From Nocardioides perillae (GTDB taxonomy: Bacteria; Actinomycetota; Actinomycetes; Propionibacteriales; Nocardioidaceae), in the NCBI RefSeq assembly GCF_013409425.1, contig NZ_JACCAC010000001.1, forward strand, positions 2,914,001 through 2,978,000: a stretch of 64,000 nt of DNA. The letters are read 5' to 3'. Below the pieces are notes generated by a model that did no database searches, was not told where the DNA came from, and worked only from the letters and a program-made list of their open reading frames with translations. Positions 27,104-35,282 of this stretch are shown piece after piece. The first letter of the stretch is position 1; each line of letters begins with the position of its first letter. A program made the position numbers and the translations under genes.

Positions 27104-27873
27104 GCCGTGCCCTCCTCGCGTCGCGCCTGCTTGTGCGGGTTGCCGATCTCGCCCACCCCGCGCTGCCGGGGGTCGAAGCGCTCGGCGGGCGGCTCCTCAC
27201 CGCGCACGTCGGCCACCAGCGCGGTGATCGCGTCCATGATCAGGTCGGTCGCGCGCCGCAGTGCCTCCGCGGTCGGCGGGCCGTCGGGCAGCGAGCCGAG
27301 GTCGACCGGGTCGCCGACCTTGAACGTCACGGTGCGGCGCGGCAGCAGCCGCGGCCGGGTGGAGTAGGGCGGGAGGATCTCCTGGGCTCCCCACTGCCCG
27401 ACGGGCACGACCGGGCACCCGGTCGCCAGCGCGATGCGCGCGGCACCGGTCTTGCCGGTCATCGGCCACAGGTCGGGGTCGCGGGTGATGGTGCCCTCGG
27501 GGTAGACGACGACGCACTCCCCGGCGCGCACCGCCGCGACGGCCGCGTCGTAGGCCCCGACGGCGTCGGCGCTGAGCCTGGCGACGGGGATCTGGCCGAG
27601 CGAGCGCAGGAAGCCGCCGAGGACGGGGTTGCGGAAGAGTCCCGACTTCGCGAGGTAGCGCGGGAGCCGGCCGTGGTCGTAGACGAAGTGGGCGGTGAGC
27701 AGCGGGTCGACGTGGGAGATGTGGTTGAGCACCAGCACGCAGCCGCCGCCGGCGGGCAGCTTGTCGCCGTCGATCCACCGCCGGCGCGTCCCCGGGACGA
27801 GCACCGGCTTGAGGATCGAGGCGGCCACGACGAAGGGCCACCCGCGCTTGCGCTCCAGCTTGCGGACCCTCAC
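27100..27873 (-). CDS. plsC: 1-acyl-sn-glycerol-3-phosphate acyltransferase
   Basis: 257 residues. The acyltransferase block I is LNHISHVDPLLTAHF (HX4D), block II is GLFRNPVLGGFLRSLGQIPV, block III is VVYPEGTITRDPDLWPM, and block IV is CPVVPVGQWGAQEIL. A basic, weakly hydrophobic N-terminus (RKLERKRGWPFVVAASIL) would associate with the membrane. Upstream of gpsA in a two-gene operon. Confidence 0.94.
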   Translation of the reverse strand: MRVRKLERKRGWPFVVAASILKPVLVPGTRRRWIDGDKLPAGGGCVLVLNHISHVDPLLTAHFVYDHGRLPRYLAKSGLFRNPVLGGFLRSLGQIPVARLSADAVGAYDAAVAAVRAGECVVVYPEGTITRDPDLWPMTGKTGAARIALATGCPVVPVGQWGAQEILPPYSTRPRLLPRRTVTFKVGDPVDLGSLPDGPPTAEALRRATDLIMDAITALVADVRGEEPPAERFDPRQRGVGEIGNPHKQARREEGTA

Positions 27874-28068
27874 GACACCCCGTTCGTCCCTCCCGGCGCC
27901 CGGGGCAGGCCCGCACGCGACGCACCGGGCGGCACGTCGGGGTGCAGGCTACTCGTTCAGCTCCCCCGGCGGCGTCCGCCCGAGCCCGGCGGGGCGGCGC
28001 CGGGTCGGGCACGGGTCGTGCACGAGGCGGGTGCGGGGCGGCGCACGACCGGTTGGCAGGATCGGCGT

Positions 28069-28719
28069 GTGCCCGAGACGCCCCCGCCCGCCGACGCCGG
28101 CCCCCCGCGCGGCGTCACGGTGCTGGTGCCGGTGAAGCCCCCGGCGCGCGGCAAGTCGCGGCTCGCCGGCCTGCCCGACGAGGAGCGACGCGAGCTGGCC
28201 GCGGCGTTCGCCCTCGACACGGTCGCGGCTGCGCTCGCCACGCCCAGCGTCGAGCACGTCCTCGCCGTCACCGACGACTTCCGCTTCGCGGCCGAGCTGG
28301 CGCAGGCGGGGTGCACCGTCCTGCCCGACGGCGCCGGCGAGGACCTCAACGCCACCCTCGCGCAGGCCGCGGCGGAGGCGGGTCGACGCTGGCCGGGCAC
28401 GGTTCCGGTCGCGCTGTGCGCCGACCTGCCGGCCCTGCGCCCCGAGCACCTCGGCGGCTTCCTCGCGGCCTGGGACGGCCGGGGTCCGGCCTTCGTCCCG
28501 GACGCCCTCGGCACCGGCACCACGGCGTACGCCGCCCCGCTCGCCGTCTTCGACCCGCGCTTCGGCGCCGGCTCGCGGGAGGCCCACCTGGCGGCCGGCG
28601 CGCGGGAGCTGGCGGGGCCGTGGCCCGGGCTGCGCCAGGACGTCGACGACGCGGGCGACCTCGGGCGGGCGCTCGTGCTCGGCGTCGGTCCGCGCACGGC
28701 GCGCGCTGCGGGTCGCTGA
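28069..28719 (+). CDS. cofC: Phosphoenolpyruvate/2-phospho-L-lactate guanylyltransferase (CofC/FbiD)
   Basis: About 216 residues; activates a three-carbon acid phosphate with GTP at the start of coenzyme F420 side-chain synthesis. Motifs: VLVPVKPPARGKSRLAGL near the N-terminus (nucleotide-binding lysines), LPDGAGEDLNATLAQA, LCADLPALRPEHL (metal-binding Asp) and FVPDALGTGTTAYAAP. In mycobacteria the homologue FbiD uses phosphoenolpyruvate. GTG at 28069 fits the family N-terminus. fbiA/fbiB are not in the window. Divergent from plsC. Confidence 0.9.
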   Translation: MPETPPPADAGPPRGVTVLVPVKPPARGKSRLAGLPDEERRELAAAFALDTVAAALATPSVEHVLAVTDDFRFAAELAQAGCTVLPDGAGEDLNATLAQAAAEAGRRWPGTVPVALCADLPALRPEHLGGFLAAWDGRGPAFVPDALGTGTTAYAAPLAVFDPRFGAGSREAHLAAGARELAGPWPGLRQDVDDAGDLGRALVLGVGPRTARAAGR

Positions 28720-28742
28720 CGCGGCGGACGCCCGACGCACGA

Positions 28743-28781
28743 CGGCCGTGCACCACCGCGCGGGGGCGGCGGGCACGGCCG
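28743..28781. terminator. Possible terminator between cofC and hup
   Basis: A 9-bp perfect inverted repeat (28743-28751 with 28773-28781) with a 21-base GC-rich loop lies in the 73-base gap between two convergent genes. The long loop makes the assignment weak. Confidence 0.3.
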
Positions 28782-28792
28782 GTCGGCGGGGC

Positions 28793-29779
28793 TCAGCTGC
28801 CGGTAGAGCTGCTGTCGCTGCCGGAGGAGCCGGTCGACGAGGTGGTCGAGGAGGCCGAGCTCGTGGACGAGGCCTCTTTCGCGGGGGCGTTCTTCGCCGT
28901 GCTGCTCGAGGAGGCCTTCTTCGCCGTCCCGCTCGACGACGCCTTCTTCGCCGTCCCGCTCGACGACGCCTTCTTCGCCGTCCCGCTCGACGACGCCTTC
29001 TTCGCCGTCCCGCTCGACGACGCCTTCTTCGCCGTCCCGCTCGACGACGCCTTCTTCGCCGTCCCGCCCGACGACGCCTTCTTCGCCGTCCCGCCCGACG
29101 ACGCCTTCTTCGCCGCGCCGCTCGACGACGCCTTCTTCGCCGCGCCGCCCGACGACGCCTTCTTCGCCGCGCCGCTCGACGACGTCTGCTTCGCCGCGCC
29201 GCTCGAGGAGGCCTTCTTCGCCGTCCCGGTCGTGGTGGTCTTCTTGACGGGGGCGGGCTTCTTCGCGGCCCTCGTCGGCGCCGTCACGGTCTCGGCCGCC
29301 TGCTTCGCGGTGGTCTTCTTCGCGGTCGTCTTCTCCGCGGTGGTCTTCTTCGCCGGGGCCGCTGTCGCCTTGCCGGAGCCGCGGCCGGCGCCGGTGGCCT
29401 TGCCGGCCACGCTGGTCGCGGCGGCGGCGGCAGCACCCGCGGTCGCGGTCGCCTTCTTGGCCGCGGCGGCGGGAGCCGTGACGGTGAGCTTCGGCAGCTT
29501 CTTGGCGCCGGAGATGACGTTCTTCAGGTCGGCGCCGGGTGTGAACTTCGGCACGGCGGTCTTCTTCGCCTTGACCCGCTCACCGGTGCGCGGGTTGCGC
29601 ACCCAGCGCGCCTCGCGCACCCGCTTCTCGAACGAGCCGAAGCCGGTGATCGCGACCTTCTCGCCCTTGGCGACCTCGCGGGTGATGGTGTCGAGGACCG
29701 CGTCGAGCGCGTGCGCGGCGGCCTTCTTGTTGCCCTCGTAGCGCTGCGCCAGCGCGTCGATCAGCTGGGTCTTGTTCAC
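28793..29779 (-). CDS. hup: HU-family nucleoid protein with long Lys/Ser repeat tail
   Basis: 328 residues. Residues 1-91 are a complete HU domain: MNKTQLIDALAQRYEGNKKA, KGEKVAITGFGSFEKRVR and RNPRTGERVKAKKTAVPKF. The rest is a low-complexity Lys/Ala/Thr/Ser tail like that of mycobacterial HupB and Streptomyces HupS, which binds DNA and is a target of acetylation. Here it contains about 12 copies of a nine-residue unit (TAKKASSSG). The extreme C-terminus, about 30 residues, is almost only Ser, Thr and Gly with one Asp. Located beside leuDC as in other actinomycetes. Confidence 0.95.
   Translation of the reverse strand: MNKTQLIDALAQRYEGNKKAAAHALDAVLDTITREVAKGEKVAITGFGSFEKRVREARWVRNPRTGERVKAKKTAVPKFTPGADLKNVISGAKKLPKLTVTAPAAAAKKATATAGAAAAAATSVAGKATGAGRGSGKATAAPAKKTTAEKTTAKKTTAKQAAETVTAPTRAAKKPAPVKKTTTTGTAKKASSSGAAKQTSSSGAAKKASSGGAAKKASSSGAAKKASSGGTAKKASSGGTAKKASSSGTAKKASSSGTAKKASSSGTAKKASSSGTAKKASSSGTAKKASSSSTAKNAPAKEASSTSSASSTTSSTGSSGSDSSSTGS
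28901..29224 (-). repeat. 27-bp tandem repeat inside hup (about 12 copies)
   Basis: Twelve consecutive 27-bp units encode TAKKASSSG or AAKKASSGG variants. Units 7-11 are identical at protein level and almost so in DNA, while units on the N-terminal side have diverged, suggesting recent expansion from the 3' side. The unit is in frame, so copy-number change alters tail length without frameshift. Confidence 0.9.
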
Positions 29780-29901
29780 GTGACGTCCCTTCCGGTGACT
29801 TCCGCGGGTCGAGCCCGTGCCCGACGTCCTGCAGGCACGCTAGGGACTCTGCACCGCGCCCACAACGACCGCTCACCCGTGTCCGGCGCCCCCGACGGCC
29901 C

Positions 29902-30507
29902 TCAGGTGCGCTGCGTGACCGGCTTCCACGCGGGTCGACGCGCCTCGAAGGCGGCGATGTCGTCGTCGTGGCCCAGCGTGATGCCGATGTCGTCGAGGCC
30001 TTCGAGGAGGCGCCAGCGGGTGTAGTCGTCGATGTCGAAGGAGTCCTCGACCGCCCCGTCGCCGCTCCCGGCACGCACGGTGCGCGACTCCAGGTCGAGG
30101 GTCACCTCGGCCCCGGGCTGCGCCTCGAGCAGGTCCCACAGCCGCTGCACGACCTTCTCGTCGACCTGGGCTGCGAGCAGGCCGGCCTTGCCGGCGTTGC
30201 CGCGGAAGATGTCGGCGAAGCGCGACGACACGACCGCCTTGAACCCGTAGTTCTGCAGCGCCCACACGGCGTGCTCCCGCGAGCTGCCGGTGCCGAAGTC
30301 GGGGCCCGCCACGAGCACCGACCCCGCGGCGTACGCCGGGTGGTTGAGCACGAAGTCCGGGTCGCTGCGCCACGCGGCGAACAGGCCGTCCTCGAACCCC
30401 GTGCGCGTCACCCGCTTGAGGTAGACGGCCGGGATGATCTGATCGGTGTCGACGTTGCTGCGCTTCAGCGGCACGCCCACGCCGGTGTGGGTGGTGAACT
30501 TCTCCAT
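29902..30507 (-). CDS. leuD: 3-isopropylmalate dehydratase small subunit
   Basis: 201 residues; swivelling subunit of isopropylmalate isomerase in leucine synthesis. Starts [20 protein letters not shown], with [14 protein letters not shown] and [21 protein letters not shown] as substrate-binding signatures. Its ATG overlaps the leuC stop by one base. Normal length for the bacterial protein. Confidence 0.97.
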   Translation of the reverse strand: MEKFTTHTGVGVPLKRSNVDTDQIIPAVYLKRVTRTGFEDGLFAAWRSDPDFVLNHPAYAAGSVLVAGPDFGTGSSREHAVWALQNYGFKAVVSSRFADIFRGNAGKAGLLAAQVDEKVVQRLWDLLEAQPGAEVTLDLESRTVRAGSGDGAVEDSFDIDDYTRWRLLEGLDDIGITLGHDDDIAAFEARRPAWKPVTQRT

Positions 30508-31940
30508 CAGTTGCTCCCGGCGGTGCTCAGCGAGCCCAGCGGCTCGAGGTCGGCAGGCGAGGACAAGGTGCCCCGCACGGCGGTGGCCGCGGCGACGGGC
30601 ACGGACACGAGGTGGGTGCGACCGCCCTTGCCCTGACGGCCCTCGAAGTTGCGGTTGGACGTGGAGGCGCTGCGCTCCCCCACGGCCAGCTGGTCGGGGT
30701 TCATGCCGAGGCACATCGAGCACCCGGCCCCGCGCCACTCGGCGCCCGCCTCGGTGAAGACCGTGTGCAGGCCCTCCTCCTCGGCCTGCAGGCGCACCCG
30801 CACGGAGCCCGGCACCACGAGCAGGCGCGTGTCGGGCGCGACCTTGCGACCCTTGATCACCTCCGCGGCGAGACGCAGGTCCTCGATGCGGCCGTTGGTG
30901 CAGGAGCCGACGAAGACGGTGTCGACCTTGATGTCGCGCATCGGCGTGCCGGACTCCAGCCCCATGTAGGTGAGGGCCTTCTCGGTGGCGACGCGGTCGT
31001 TGGGCTCGTCGAAGTCGTCGGGCGAGGGCACCGACGCACCCAGCGGGACCCCCTGGCCGGGGTTGGTCCCCCACGTGACGAAGGGCGTCATCGTGGAGGC
31101 GTCGAGCACGATCTCGGCGTCGAAGACCGCGTCGTCGTCGGTGCGCAGGCTGCGCCAGTGCTCGACCGCGGCGTCCCAGTCGTCGCCCGTCGGGGCCTCG
31201 GGGCGGCCCTGCAGGTAGTCGAAGGTGGTCTGGTCGGGGGCGATCATCCCGGCCTTGGCGCCCCACTCGATCGACATGTTGCACACGGTCATCCGGCCCT
31301 CCATGGAGAGCTCCTCGATGGCCTGGCCGCGGTACTCCACGATGTAGCCCTGCCCGCCGCCGGTGCCGGTGTGGGCGATGAGCGTGAGCACGAGGTCCTT
31401 GGCGGTGACGCCGGCGGGCAGGCTGCCCTCGACCGTCACGGCCATCGTCCTCGGCCGCGACTGGGTCAGCGTCTGCGTCGCCAGCACGTGCTCGACCTCG
31501 GAGGTGCCGATGCCGAACGCGATCGCGCCGAAGGCGCCGTGGGTGGAGGTGTGGGAGTCACCGCAGACGATCGTCATGCCGGGCTGGGTCAGCCCCAGCT
31601 GCGGCCCGACCACGTGGACGATGCCCTGCTCGACGTCGCCGAGCGGGTGCAGCCGGATGCCGAACTCCTCGGCGTTGCGGCGCAGCGTCTCGACCTGGGT
31701 GCGCGACACCGGGTCCGCGATCGGCTTGTCCCAGTCGAGGGTGGGGACGTTGTGGTCCTCGGTCGCCAGCGTGAGGTCGGGCCGGCGCACGCGGCGACCG
31801 GCGAGCCGCAGACCGTCGAACGCCTGCGGCGAGGTGACCTCGTGGAGGAGGTGGAGGTCGACGAAGAGGAGGTCGGGCTCCCCCGGAGCGCTGCGGACGA
31901 CGTGCTCGTCCCAGACCTTCTCGGCCAGCGTGCGACCCAT
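30507..31940 (-). CDS. leuC: 3-isopropylmalate dehydratase large subunit
   Basis: 477 residues; [4Fe-4S] aconitase-family enzyme. [15 protein letters not shown] opens the protein, [15 protein letters not shown] and [10 protein letters not shown] are the active-site segments, and the cluster Cys residues are in [14 protein letters not shown] and [12 protein letters not shown]. The start is preceded by GGGAGGACGAGGC. Divergent from ndgR, whose product is the known leuCD regulator in actinomycetes. Confidence 0.97.
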   Translation of the reverse strand: MGRTLAEKVWDEHVVRSAPGEPDLLFVDLHLLHEVTSPQAFDGLRLAGRRVRRPDLTLATEDHNVPTLDWDKPIADPVSRTQVETLRRNAEEFGIRLHPLGDVEQGIVHVVGPQLGLTQPGMTIVCGDSHTSTHGAFGAIAFGIGTSEVEHVLATQTLTQSRPRTMAVTVEGSLPAGVTAKDLVLTLIAHTGTGGGQGYIVEYRGQAIEELSMEGRMTVCNMSIEWGAKAGMIAPDQTTFDYLQGRPEAPTGDDWDAAVEHWRSLRTDDDAVFDAEIVLDASTMTPFVTWGTNPGQGVPLGASVPSPDDFDEPNDRVATEKALTYMGLESGTPMRDIKVDTVFVGSCTNGRIEDLRLAAEVIKGRKVAPDTRLLVVPGSVRVRLQAEEEGLHTVFTEAGAEWRGAGCSMCLGMNPDQLAVGERSASTSNRNFEGRQGKGGRTHLVSVPVAAATAVRGTLSSPADLEPLGSLSTAGSN

Positions 31941-32034
31941 GCCTCGTCCTCCCGCGCGGTGCGGCCGCGGCCGGGGCCGCGGCATCGTTGCCTCGATGCG
32001 TCGCCGGATGTGGCGACGGCCATCAGGTTACCTC

Positions 32035-32063
32035 TTGCATCCCATGATCTGAGACGTCAATAT
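32035..32063 (+). promoter_or_regulatory. Promoter of ndgR, placing transcription start at the ATG
   Basis: TTGCAT (32035-32040) and CAATAT (32058-32063) are 17 bases apart. The predicted start site falls at about 32069-32070, the A of the ndgR ATG, and no SD is present, so the mRNA is probably leaderless. The 129-base gap also must hold the leuC promoter; a 7-bp inverted repeat at 31999-32018 lies in the leuC leader. Confidence 0.6.
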
Positions 32064-32069
32064 TGCTAT

Positions 32070-32792
32070 ATGGACAACAGCAGCGGGGTCGGCGTGCTCG
32101 ACAAGGCGGCCCTGGTGCTCGCCGCGCTGGAGTCGGGCCCGGCCACGCTGGCCGGCCTCGTCGCCGGCACCGGGCTGGCCCGCCCCACCGCACACCGTCT
32201 CGCGGTGGCCCTCGAGCACCACCGCCTCGTGGCCCGCGACATGCAGGGCCGCTTCGTGCTGGGCCCCCGCCTCGCCGAGCTCTCCGCCGCCGCCGGCGAG
32301 GACCGGCTGCTGGCCGCGGCCGGTCCGGTGCTGGCCCGGCTGCGCGACATCACCGGGGAGTCCGCGCAGCTGTGGCGGCGCCAGGGCGAGCACCGCGTCT
32401 GCGTCGCGGCGGCGGAGCGTCCCTCGGGGCTGCGCGACACCATCCCGGTGGGCTCGCAGCTGACGATGCGCGCGGGCTCGGCCGCCCAGGTGCTGCTCGC
32501 GTGGGAGGACCCCGAGCGCATGCACCGCGGCCTGCAGAACGCCGCCTACTCCGCCACCGCGCTGTCCGGCATCCGCCGCCGCGGCTGGGCGCAGTCGGTC
32601 GGCGAGCGCGAGCAGGGCGTCGCCTCGGTCTCCGCGCCGGTGCGTTCCCCCAGCGGCAAGATCATCGCCGCGGTCTCGGTCTCCGGGCCGCTCGAGCGCC
32701 TCTCGCGCCAGCCCGGCCGCATGCACGCCCCCGCCGTGCTCGCCGCCGCCGAGCGGCTCTCCGAGTCGCTGCGCCGCGCCGCAGCGGAGTGA
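32070..32792 (+). CDS. ndgR: IclR-family regulator NdgR
   Basis: 240 residues. The winged HTH at about 10-65 (VLDKAALVLAALESGPATLA, then ATGLARPTAHRLAVALEHHR-like residues) is followed by the IclR effector domain with RDITGESAQLWRRQGEHRVC, GSQLTMRAGSAAQVLLAW and VASVSAPVRSPSGKIIAAVS. NdgR/LtbR proteins divergent from leuCD control branched-chain amino acid genes in Streptomyces and Corynebacterium; the position here matches. Other targets could include the leuB and ilv genes elsewhere in the window. Confidence 0.93.
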   Translation: MDNSSGVGVLDKAALVLAALESGPATLAGLVAGTGLARPTAHRLAVALEHHRLVARDMQGRFVLGPRLAELSAAAGEDRLLAAAGPVLARLRDITGESAQLWRRQGEHRVCVAAAERPSGLRDTIPVGSQLTMRAGSAAQVLLAWEDPERMHRGLQNAAYSATALSGIRRRGWAQSVGEREQGVASVSAPVRSPSGKIIAAVSVSGPLERLSRQPGRMHAPAVLAAAERLSESLRRAAAE

Positions 32793-32832
32793 GGGGCCCG
32801 CGACCGCGCCTGCGAGGTCGCACGCCGACGCC

Positions 32833-33315
32833 TCAGAAGAGCGCGCCCTGCTCCAGCTGCAGCAGCGTCTGCTTGCGCGCCATCCCACCGGCGTAGCCGG
32901 TGAGGGTGCCGTCGGCCCCGATCACCCGGTGGCACGGGATGACGACGGGGATCGGGTTGCGGCCGTTGGCCGTGCCGACCGCCCGCGACGCGGCGCCGGT
33001 GTGGCCCAGCCGCCGCGCCACCTCGCCGTACGACGCGGTGCGGCCGTAGCCGATCCGCTGCAGCTCGGCCCACACGCGTTGCTGGAAGTCCGAGCCGACC
33101 GGTGCGAGCGGGAGGTCGAAGTCGGTGAGCTCGCCGGCGAAGTAGGCCTGCAGCTGCCGCACCGCCTCGGCGAGCACGGGGTGGTCGTCCTCGCGGTCGC
33201 CGATCGGCCGGCCGCCGGCGGCGTCGCGGAAGGGCGAGAACTCGATGGCCGTGAGAGCGCCGTCGCGCTCCACCACGCGCAGCTCGCCGATCGGCGAGTC
33301 CAGCGTCGTCCACAT
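32833..33315 (-). CDS. ogt: Methylated-DNA--protein-cysteine methyltransferase
   Basis: 160 residues; suicide repair of O6-methylguanine. MWTTLDSPIGELRVVERDG opens it, the helix FQQRVWAELQRIGYGRTASYGEVA and the active-site motif VVIPCHRVIGADG (alkyl-accepting Cys) are intact. It starts one base after the stop of the Ada-AlkA gene, so the two form an operon. Confidence 0.96.
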   Translation of the reverse strand: MWTTLDSPIGELRVVERDGALTAIEFSPFRDAAGGRPIGDREDDHPVLAEAVRQLQAYFAGELTDFDLPLAPVGSDFQQRVWAELQRIGYGRTASYGEVARRLGHTGAASRAVGTANGRNPIPVVIPCHRVIGADGTLTGYAGGMARKQTLLQLEQGALF

Positions 33316-33316
33316 C

Positions 33317-34882
33317 TCAGGCTTCCTCTCGTGCGCGCCGGGCGTCGGGCTGGGCGTCGGGCTGGGCGTCGGGCTGGGCGTCGGGCTGGGCCGGCACCAC
33401 GGTGTGCCACAGGTGCAGCAGGGCGTAGGAACGCCACGGCCGCCACGCCTCGCTGCGGGCGGCGGCCGCCGCGGGGTCGCCGGGCTCGCCGAGCGCCCGC
33501 AGCGCATTGCGCACGCCGACGTCGCCCGGCAGGAAGACGTCGGGGTGGCCGAGGGCGCGCATCGCGACGTAGTCGGCCGTCCAGGGCCCGATGCCCGGCA
33601 GCGCGAGCATCGCGGCGCGCACGTCGCCGCGGTCGCTGCCGCCGTCGAGGGCGACCGTGCCGTCGGCGAGCGCCGCGCAGAGGGCGACCAGGGCCCGACC
33701 GCGCGCCCGCGGCATCGGCAGCGTCTCCGGGTCGACCACGGCCAGCGTGGCTGCGTCGGGGAAGAGGTGCGTCAACCCCGCCACGCCGAGGTCGACCCGG
33801 CGTCCGTGCGCGGCGACGACCCGTGCGGTGACGGTGCGGGCCCCGACCACGCTGACCTGCTGGCCCACGACCGTGCGCACGGCGGTCTCGGCGCCGTCGA
33901 CCTGACCGGGCACCCGCAGCCCGGGGGTGCGGGTCACGAGGGGGGCGAGGAGCGGGTCGGCCCCCAGGGCCGCGTCGACGGCCACCGGGTCGCAGTCGGC
34001 GTCGAGCAGCCGCCGCACGCGCGCCACCGCGGCCCCGGTGTCGCGCAGGTCGGTCAGCCGCAGCGTCGCCACGACGTACGCCGTGCCGCCCGGCTCGACC
34101 TCGTCGACCGGCGCCTCGAGGCGCACCGCGCCCGGGCCGTGCGGCAGGTCGAGGGTGCGGGCGTACCACCCCGGTCCGGCGGTCTCGACGCCCGGCACCA
34201 CGTGGTAGGCCAGGAAGTCGACGAGCGCACGGGCCGCGAAGGGGGGGCGCACCGCGAGCCTCACCGGGAGCGTGCCGGGGGACGACGACCCGGCGGGCCC
34301 TCCGGCCCGGCGACGCCCGCGCAGCTCGGTCGGGGTCGCGGCGTAGACCTCGCGGACGGTGTCGTTGCACTGCCGCACGCTGGCGAAGCCAGCGGCGAAG
34401 GCGACGTCGGCCACGCGCAGGTCGGTGGTCTCGAGGAGCGTGCGCGCGGTCTGCGCCCGTCGGGAGCGGGCGAGTGCGAGCGGGCCGGCTCCGAGCTCGG
34501 CGACCAGGACGCGGCCGAGGTGGCGGGGGGTGTAGCCGACGCGGCGGGCCAGGCCCTCGACGCCCTCGCGGTCGACCACGCCGTCGGCCACCAGCCGCAT
34601 GGCGCGGCCGGCCACGTCGGCGCGCACGTCCCAGCCCGGGCTGCCCGGTACGGCGTCGGGCAGGCAGCGCTTGCAGGCGCGGTAGCCGGCCGCCTGTGCC
34701 GCTGCCGCCGTGGGGAAGAACGCGACGTTGCCCTGCGCCGGCGTGCGCGCCGGGCAGGAGGGCCGGCAGTAGATCCCGGTCGTGCGCACGGCCGTGCAGA
34801 AGACGCCGTCGAAGCGCCGGTCGCGGCTGCGCACGGCGCCGTAGCGGGCGTCGTCGTCGAGCGCGGCCAGGTCGGTCGTCAT
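33317..34882 (-). CDS. Fused Ada regulator / AlkA DNA-3-methyladenine glycosylase
   Basis: About 521 residues. The N-terminal Ada zinc domain (about 12-80) shows FDGVFCTAVRTTGIYCRPSC and YRACKRCLPD, including the Cys that accepts methyl groups from phosphotriesters. An AraC-type HTH follows (VGYTPRHLGRVLVAELGAGP, VAFAAGFASVRQCND). The C-terminal half is AlkA: TVVGQQVSVVGARTVTARV and the helix-hairpin-helix LPGIGPWTADYVAMRALG with catalytic Asp in VFLPGDVG. There is no C-terminal O6-methylguanine transferase, which is supplied by ogt downstream. The last residues hold four QPDA repeats. ATG at 34882 excludes a non-conserved extension. Confidence 0.93.
   Translation of the reverse strand: MTTDLAALDDDARYGAVRSRDRRFDGVFCTAVRTTGIYCRPSCPARTPAQGNVAFFPTAAAAQAAGYRACKRCLPDAVPGSPGWDVRADVAGRAMRLVADGVVDREGVEGLARRVGYTPRHLGRVLVAELGAGPLALARSRRAQTARTLLETTDLRVADVAFAAGFASVRQCNDTVREVYAATPTELRGRRRAGGPAGSSSPGTLPVRLAVRPPFAARALVDFLAYHVVPGVETAGPGWYARTLDLPHGPGAVRLEAPVDEVEPGGTAYVVATLRLTDLRDTGAAVARVRRLLDADCDPVAVDAALGADPLLAPLVTRTPGLRVPGQVDGAETAVRTVVGQQVSVVGARTVTARVVAAHGRRVDLGVAGLTHLFPDAATLAVVDPETLPMPRARGRALVALCAALADGTVALDGGSDRGDVRAAMLALPGIGPWTADYVAMRALGHPDVFLPGDVGVRNALRALGEPGDPAAAAARSEAWRPWRSYALLHLWHTVVPAQPDAQPDAQPDAQPDARRAREEA
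33341..33388 (-). repeat. 12-bp tandem repeat (four QPDA units) at the ada-alkA 3' end
   Basis: Four in-frame copies of a 12-bp unit encode QPDA at the extreme C-terminus. The copies are essentially identical, pointing to recent slippage. The repeat lies outside the AlkA fold. Confidence 0.85.
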
Positions 34883-34982
34883 GACCCCATCCTGCCGGAG
34901 CGGGGCGGCCCGCACTGGCGGGAACCGGACACGGCCGTGGACACCACCACGGGGACCTGCACCGCACACTCGCGGGCAAACG

Positions 34983-35014
34983 CAGCAGGGCCCCGGTCTC
35001 CCGGGGCCCTGCTG
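34983..35014 (-). terminator. Terminator of the tRNA-Gln/tRNA-Glu transcript
   Basis: A perfect 14-bp stem (34983-34996 with 35001-35014) with a 4-base loop begins nine bases beyond the 3' end of tRNA-Glu on the minus strand. Confidence 0.8.
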
Positions 35015-35022
35015 TCCGTGCG

Positions 35023-35095
35023 TACCCCCGACCGGATTCGAACCGGCGCTACCGCCTTGAGAGGGCGGCGTGCTAGGCCGCTACACAACGGGGGC
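35023..35095 (-). tRNA. tRNA-Glu (anticodon CTC)
   Basis: 73 nt on the minus strand. The acceptor stem GCCCCCG pairs with CGGGGGT, the D arm contains TGTGTAGCGGCCTAGCAC, and the anticodon stem CCGCC/GGCGG encloses the loop CTCTCAA with anticodon CTC (GAG codons). The T arm CCGGTTCGAATCCGG is perfect. The discriminator is A and CCA is not encoded beyond a partial C. Confidence 0.97.
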
Positions 35096-35197
35096 ATTGC
35101 TGCTCCGACCTGCGCTGACGCGGCCGTCGCAACGGTTCGGAACCTTAGCCTCGACGAGGGCCCCGCACCAAATCGCAGTCGTGTGACCGCGATCTCG

Positions 35198-35269
35198 CTG
35201 GGATACTAGGACTCGAACCTAGACTAACTGAACCAGAATCAGTCGTGCTGCCAATTACACCATATCCCA
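35198..35269 (-). tRNA. tRNA-Gln (anticodon CTG)
   Basis: 72 nt on the minus strand. Acceptor TGGGATA pairs with TATCCCA, D arm GGTGTAATTGGCAGCAC, anticodon stem ACTGA/TCAGT with loop TTCTGGT gives anticodon CTG (CAG codons), and T arm CTAGGTTCGAGTCCTAG is perfect. Discriminator G. It precedes tRNA-Glu by 102 bases, probably in one transcript. Confidence 0.97.
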
Positions 35270-35282
35270 CAGCATCGGCCCC

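Noticed and set aside
31999..32018. leuC attenuator
   Set aside because: A 7-bp hairpin is present but no leucine-rich leader peptide precedes leuC, unlike the leuB leader.
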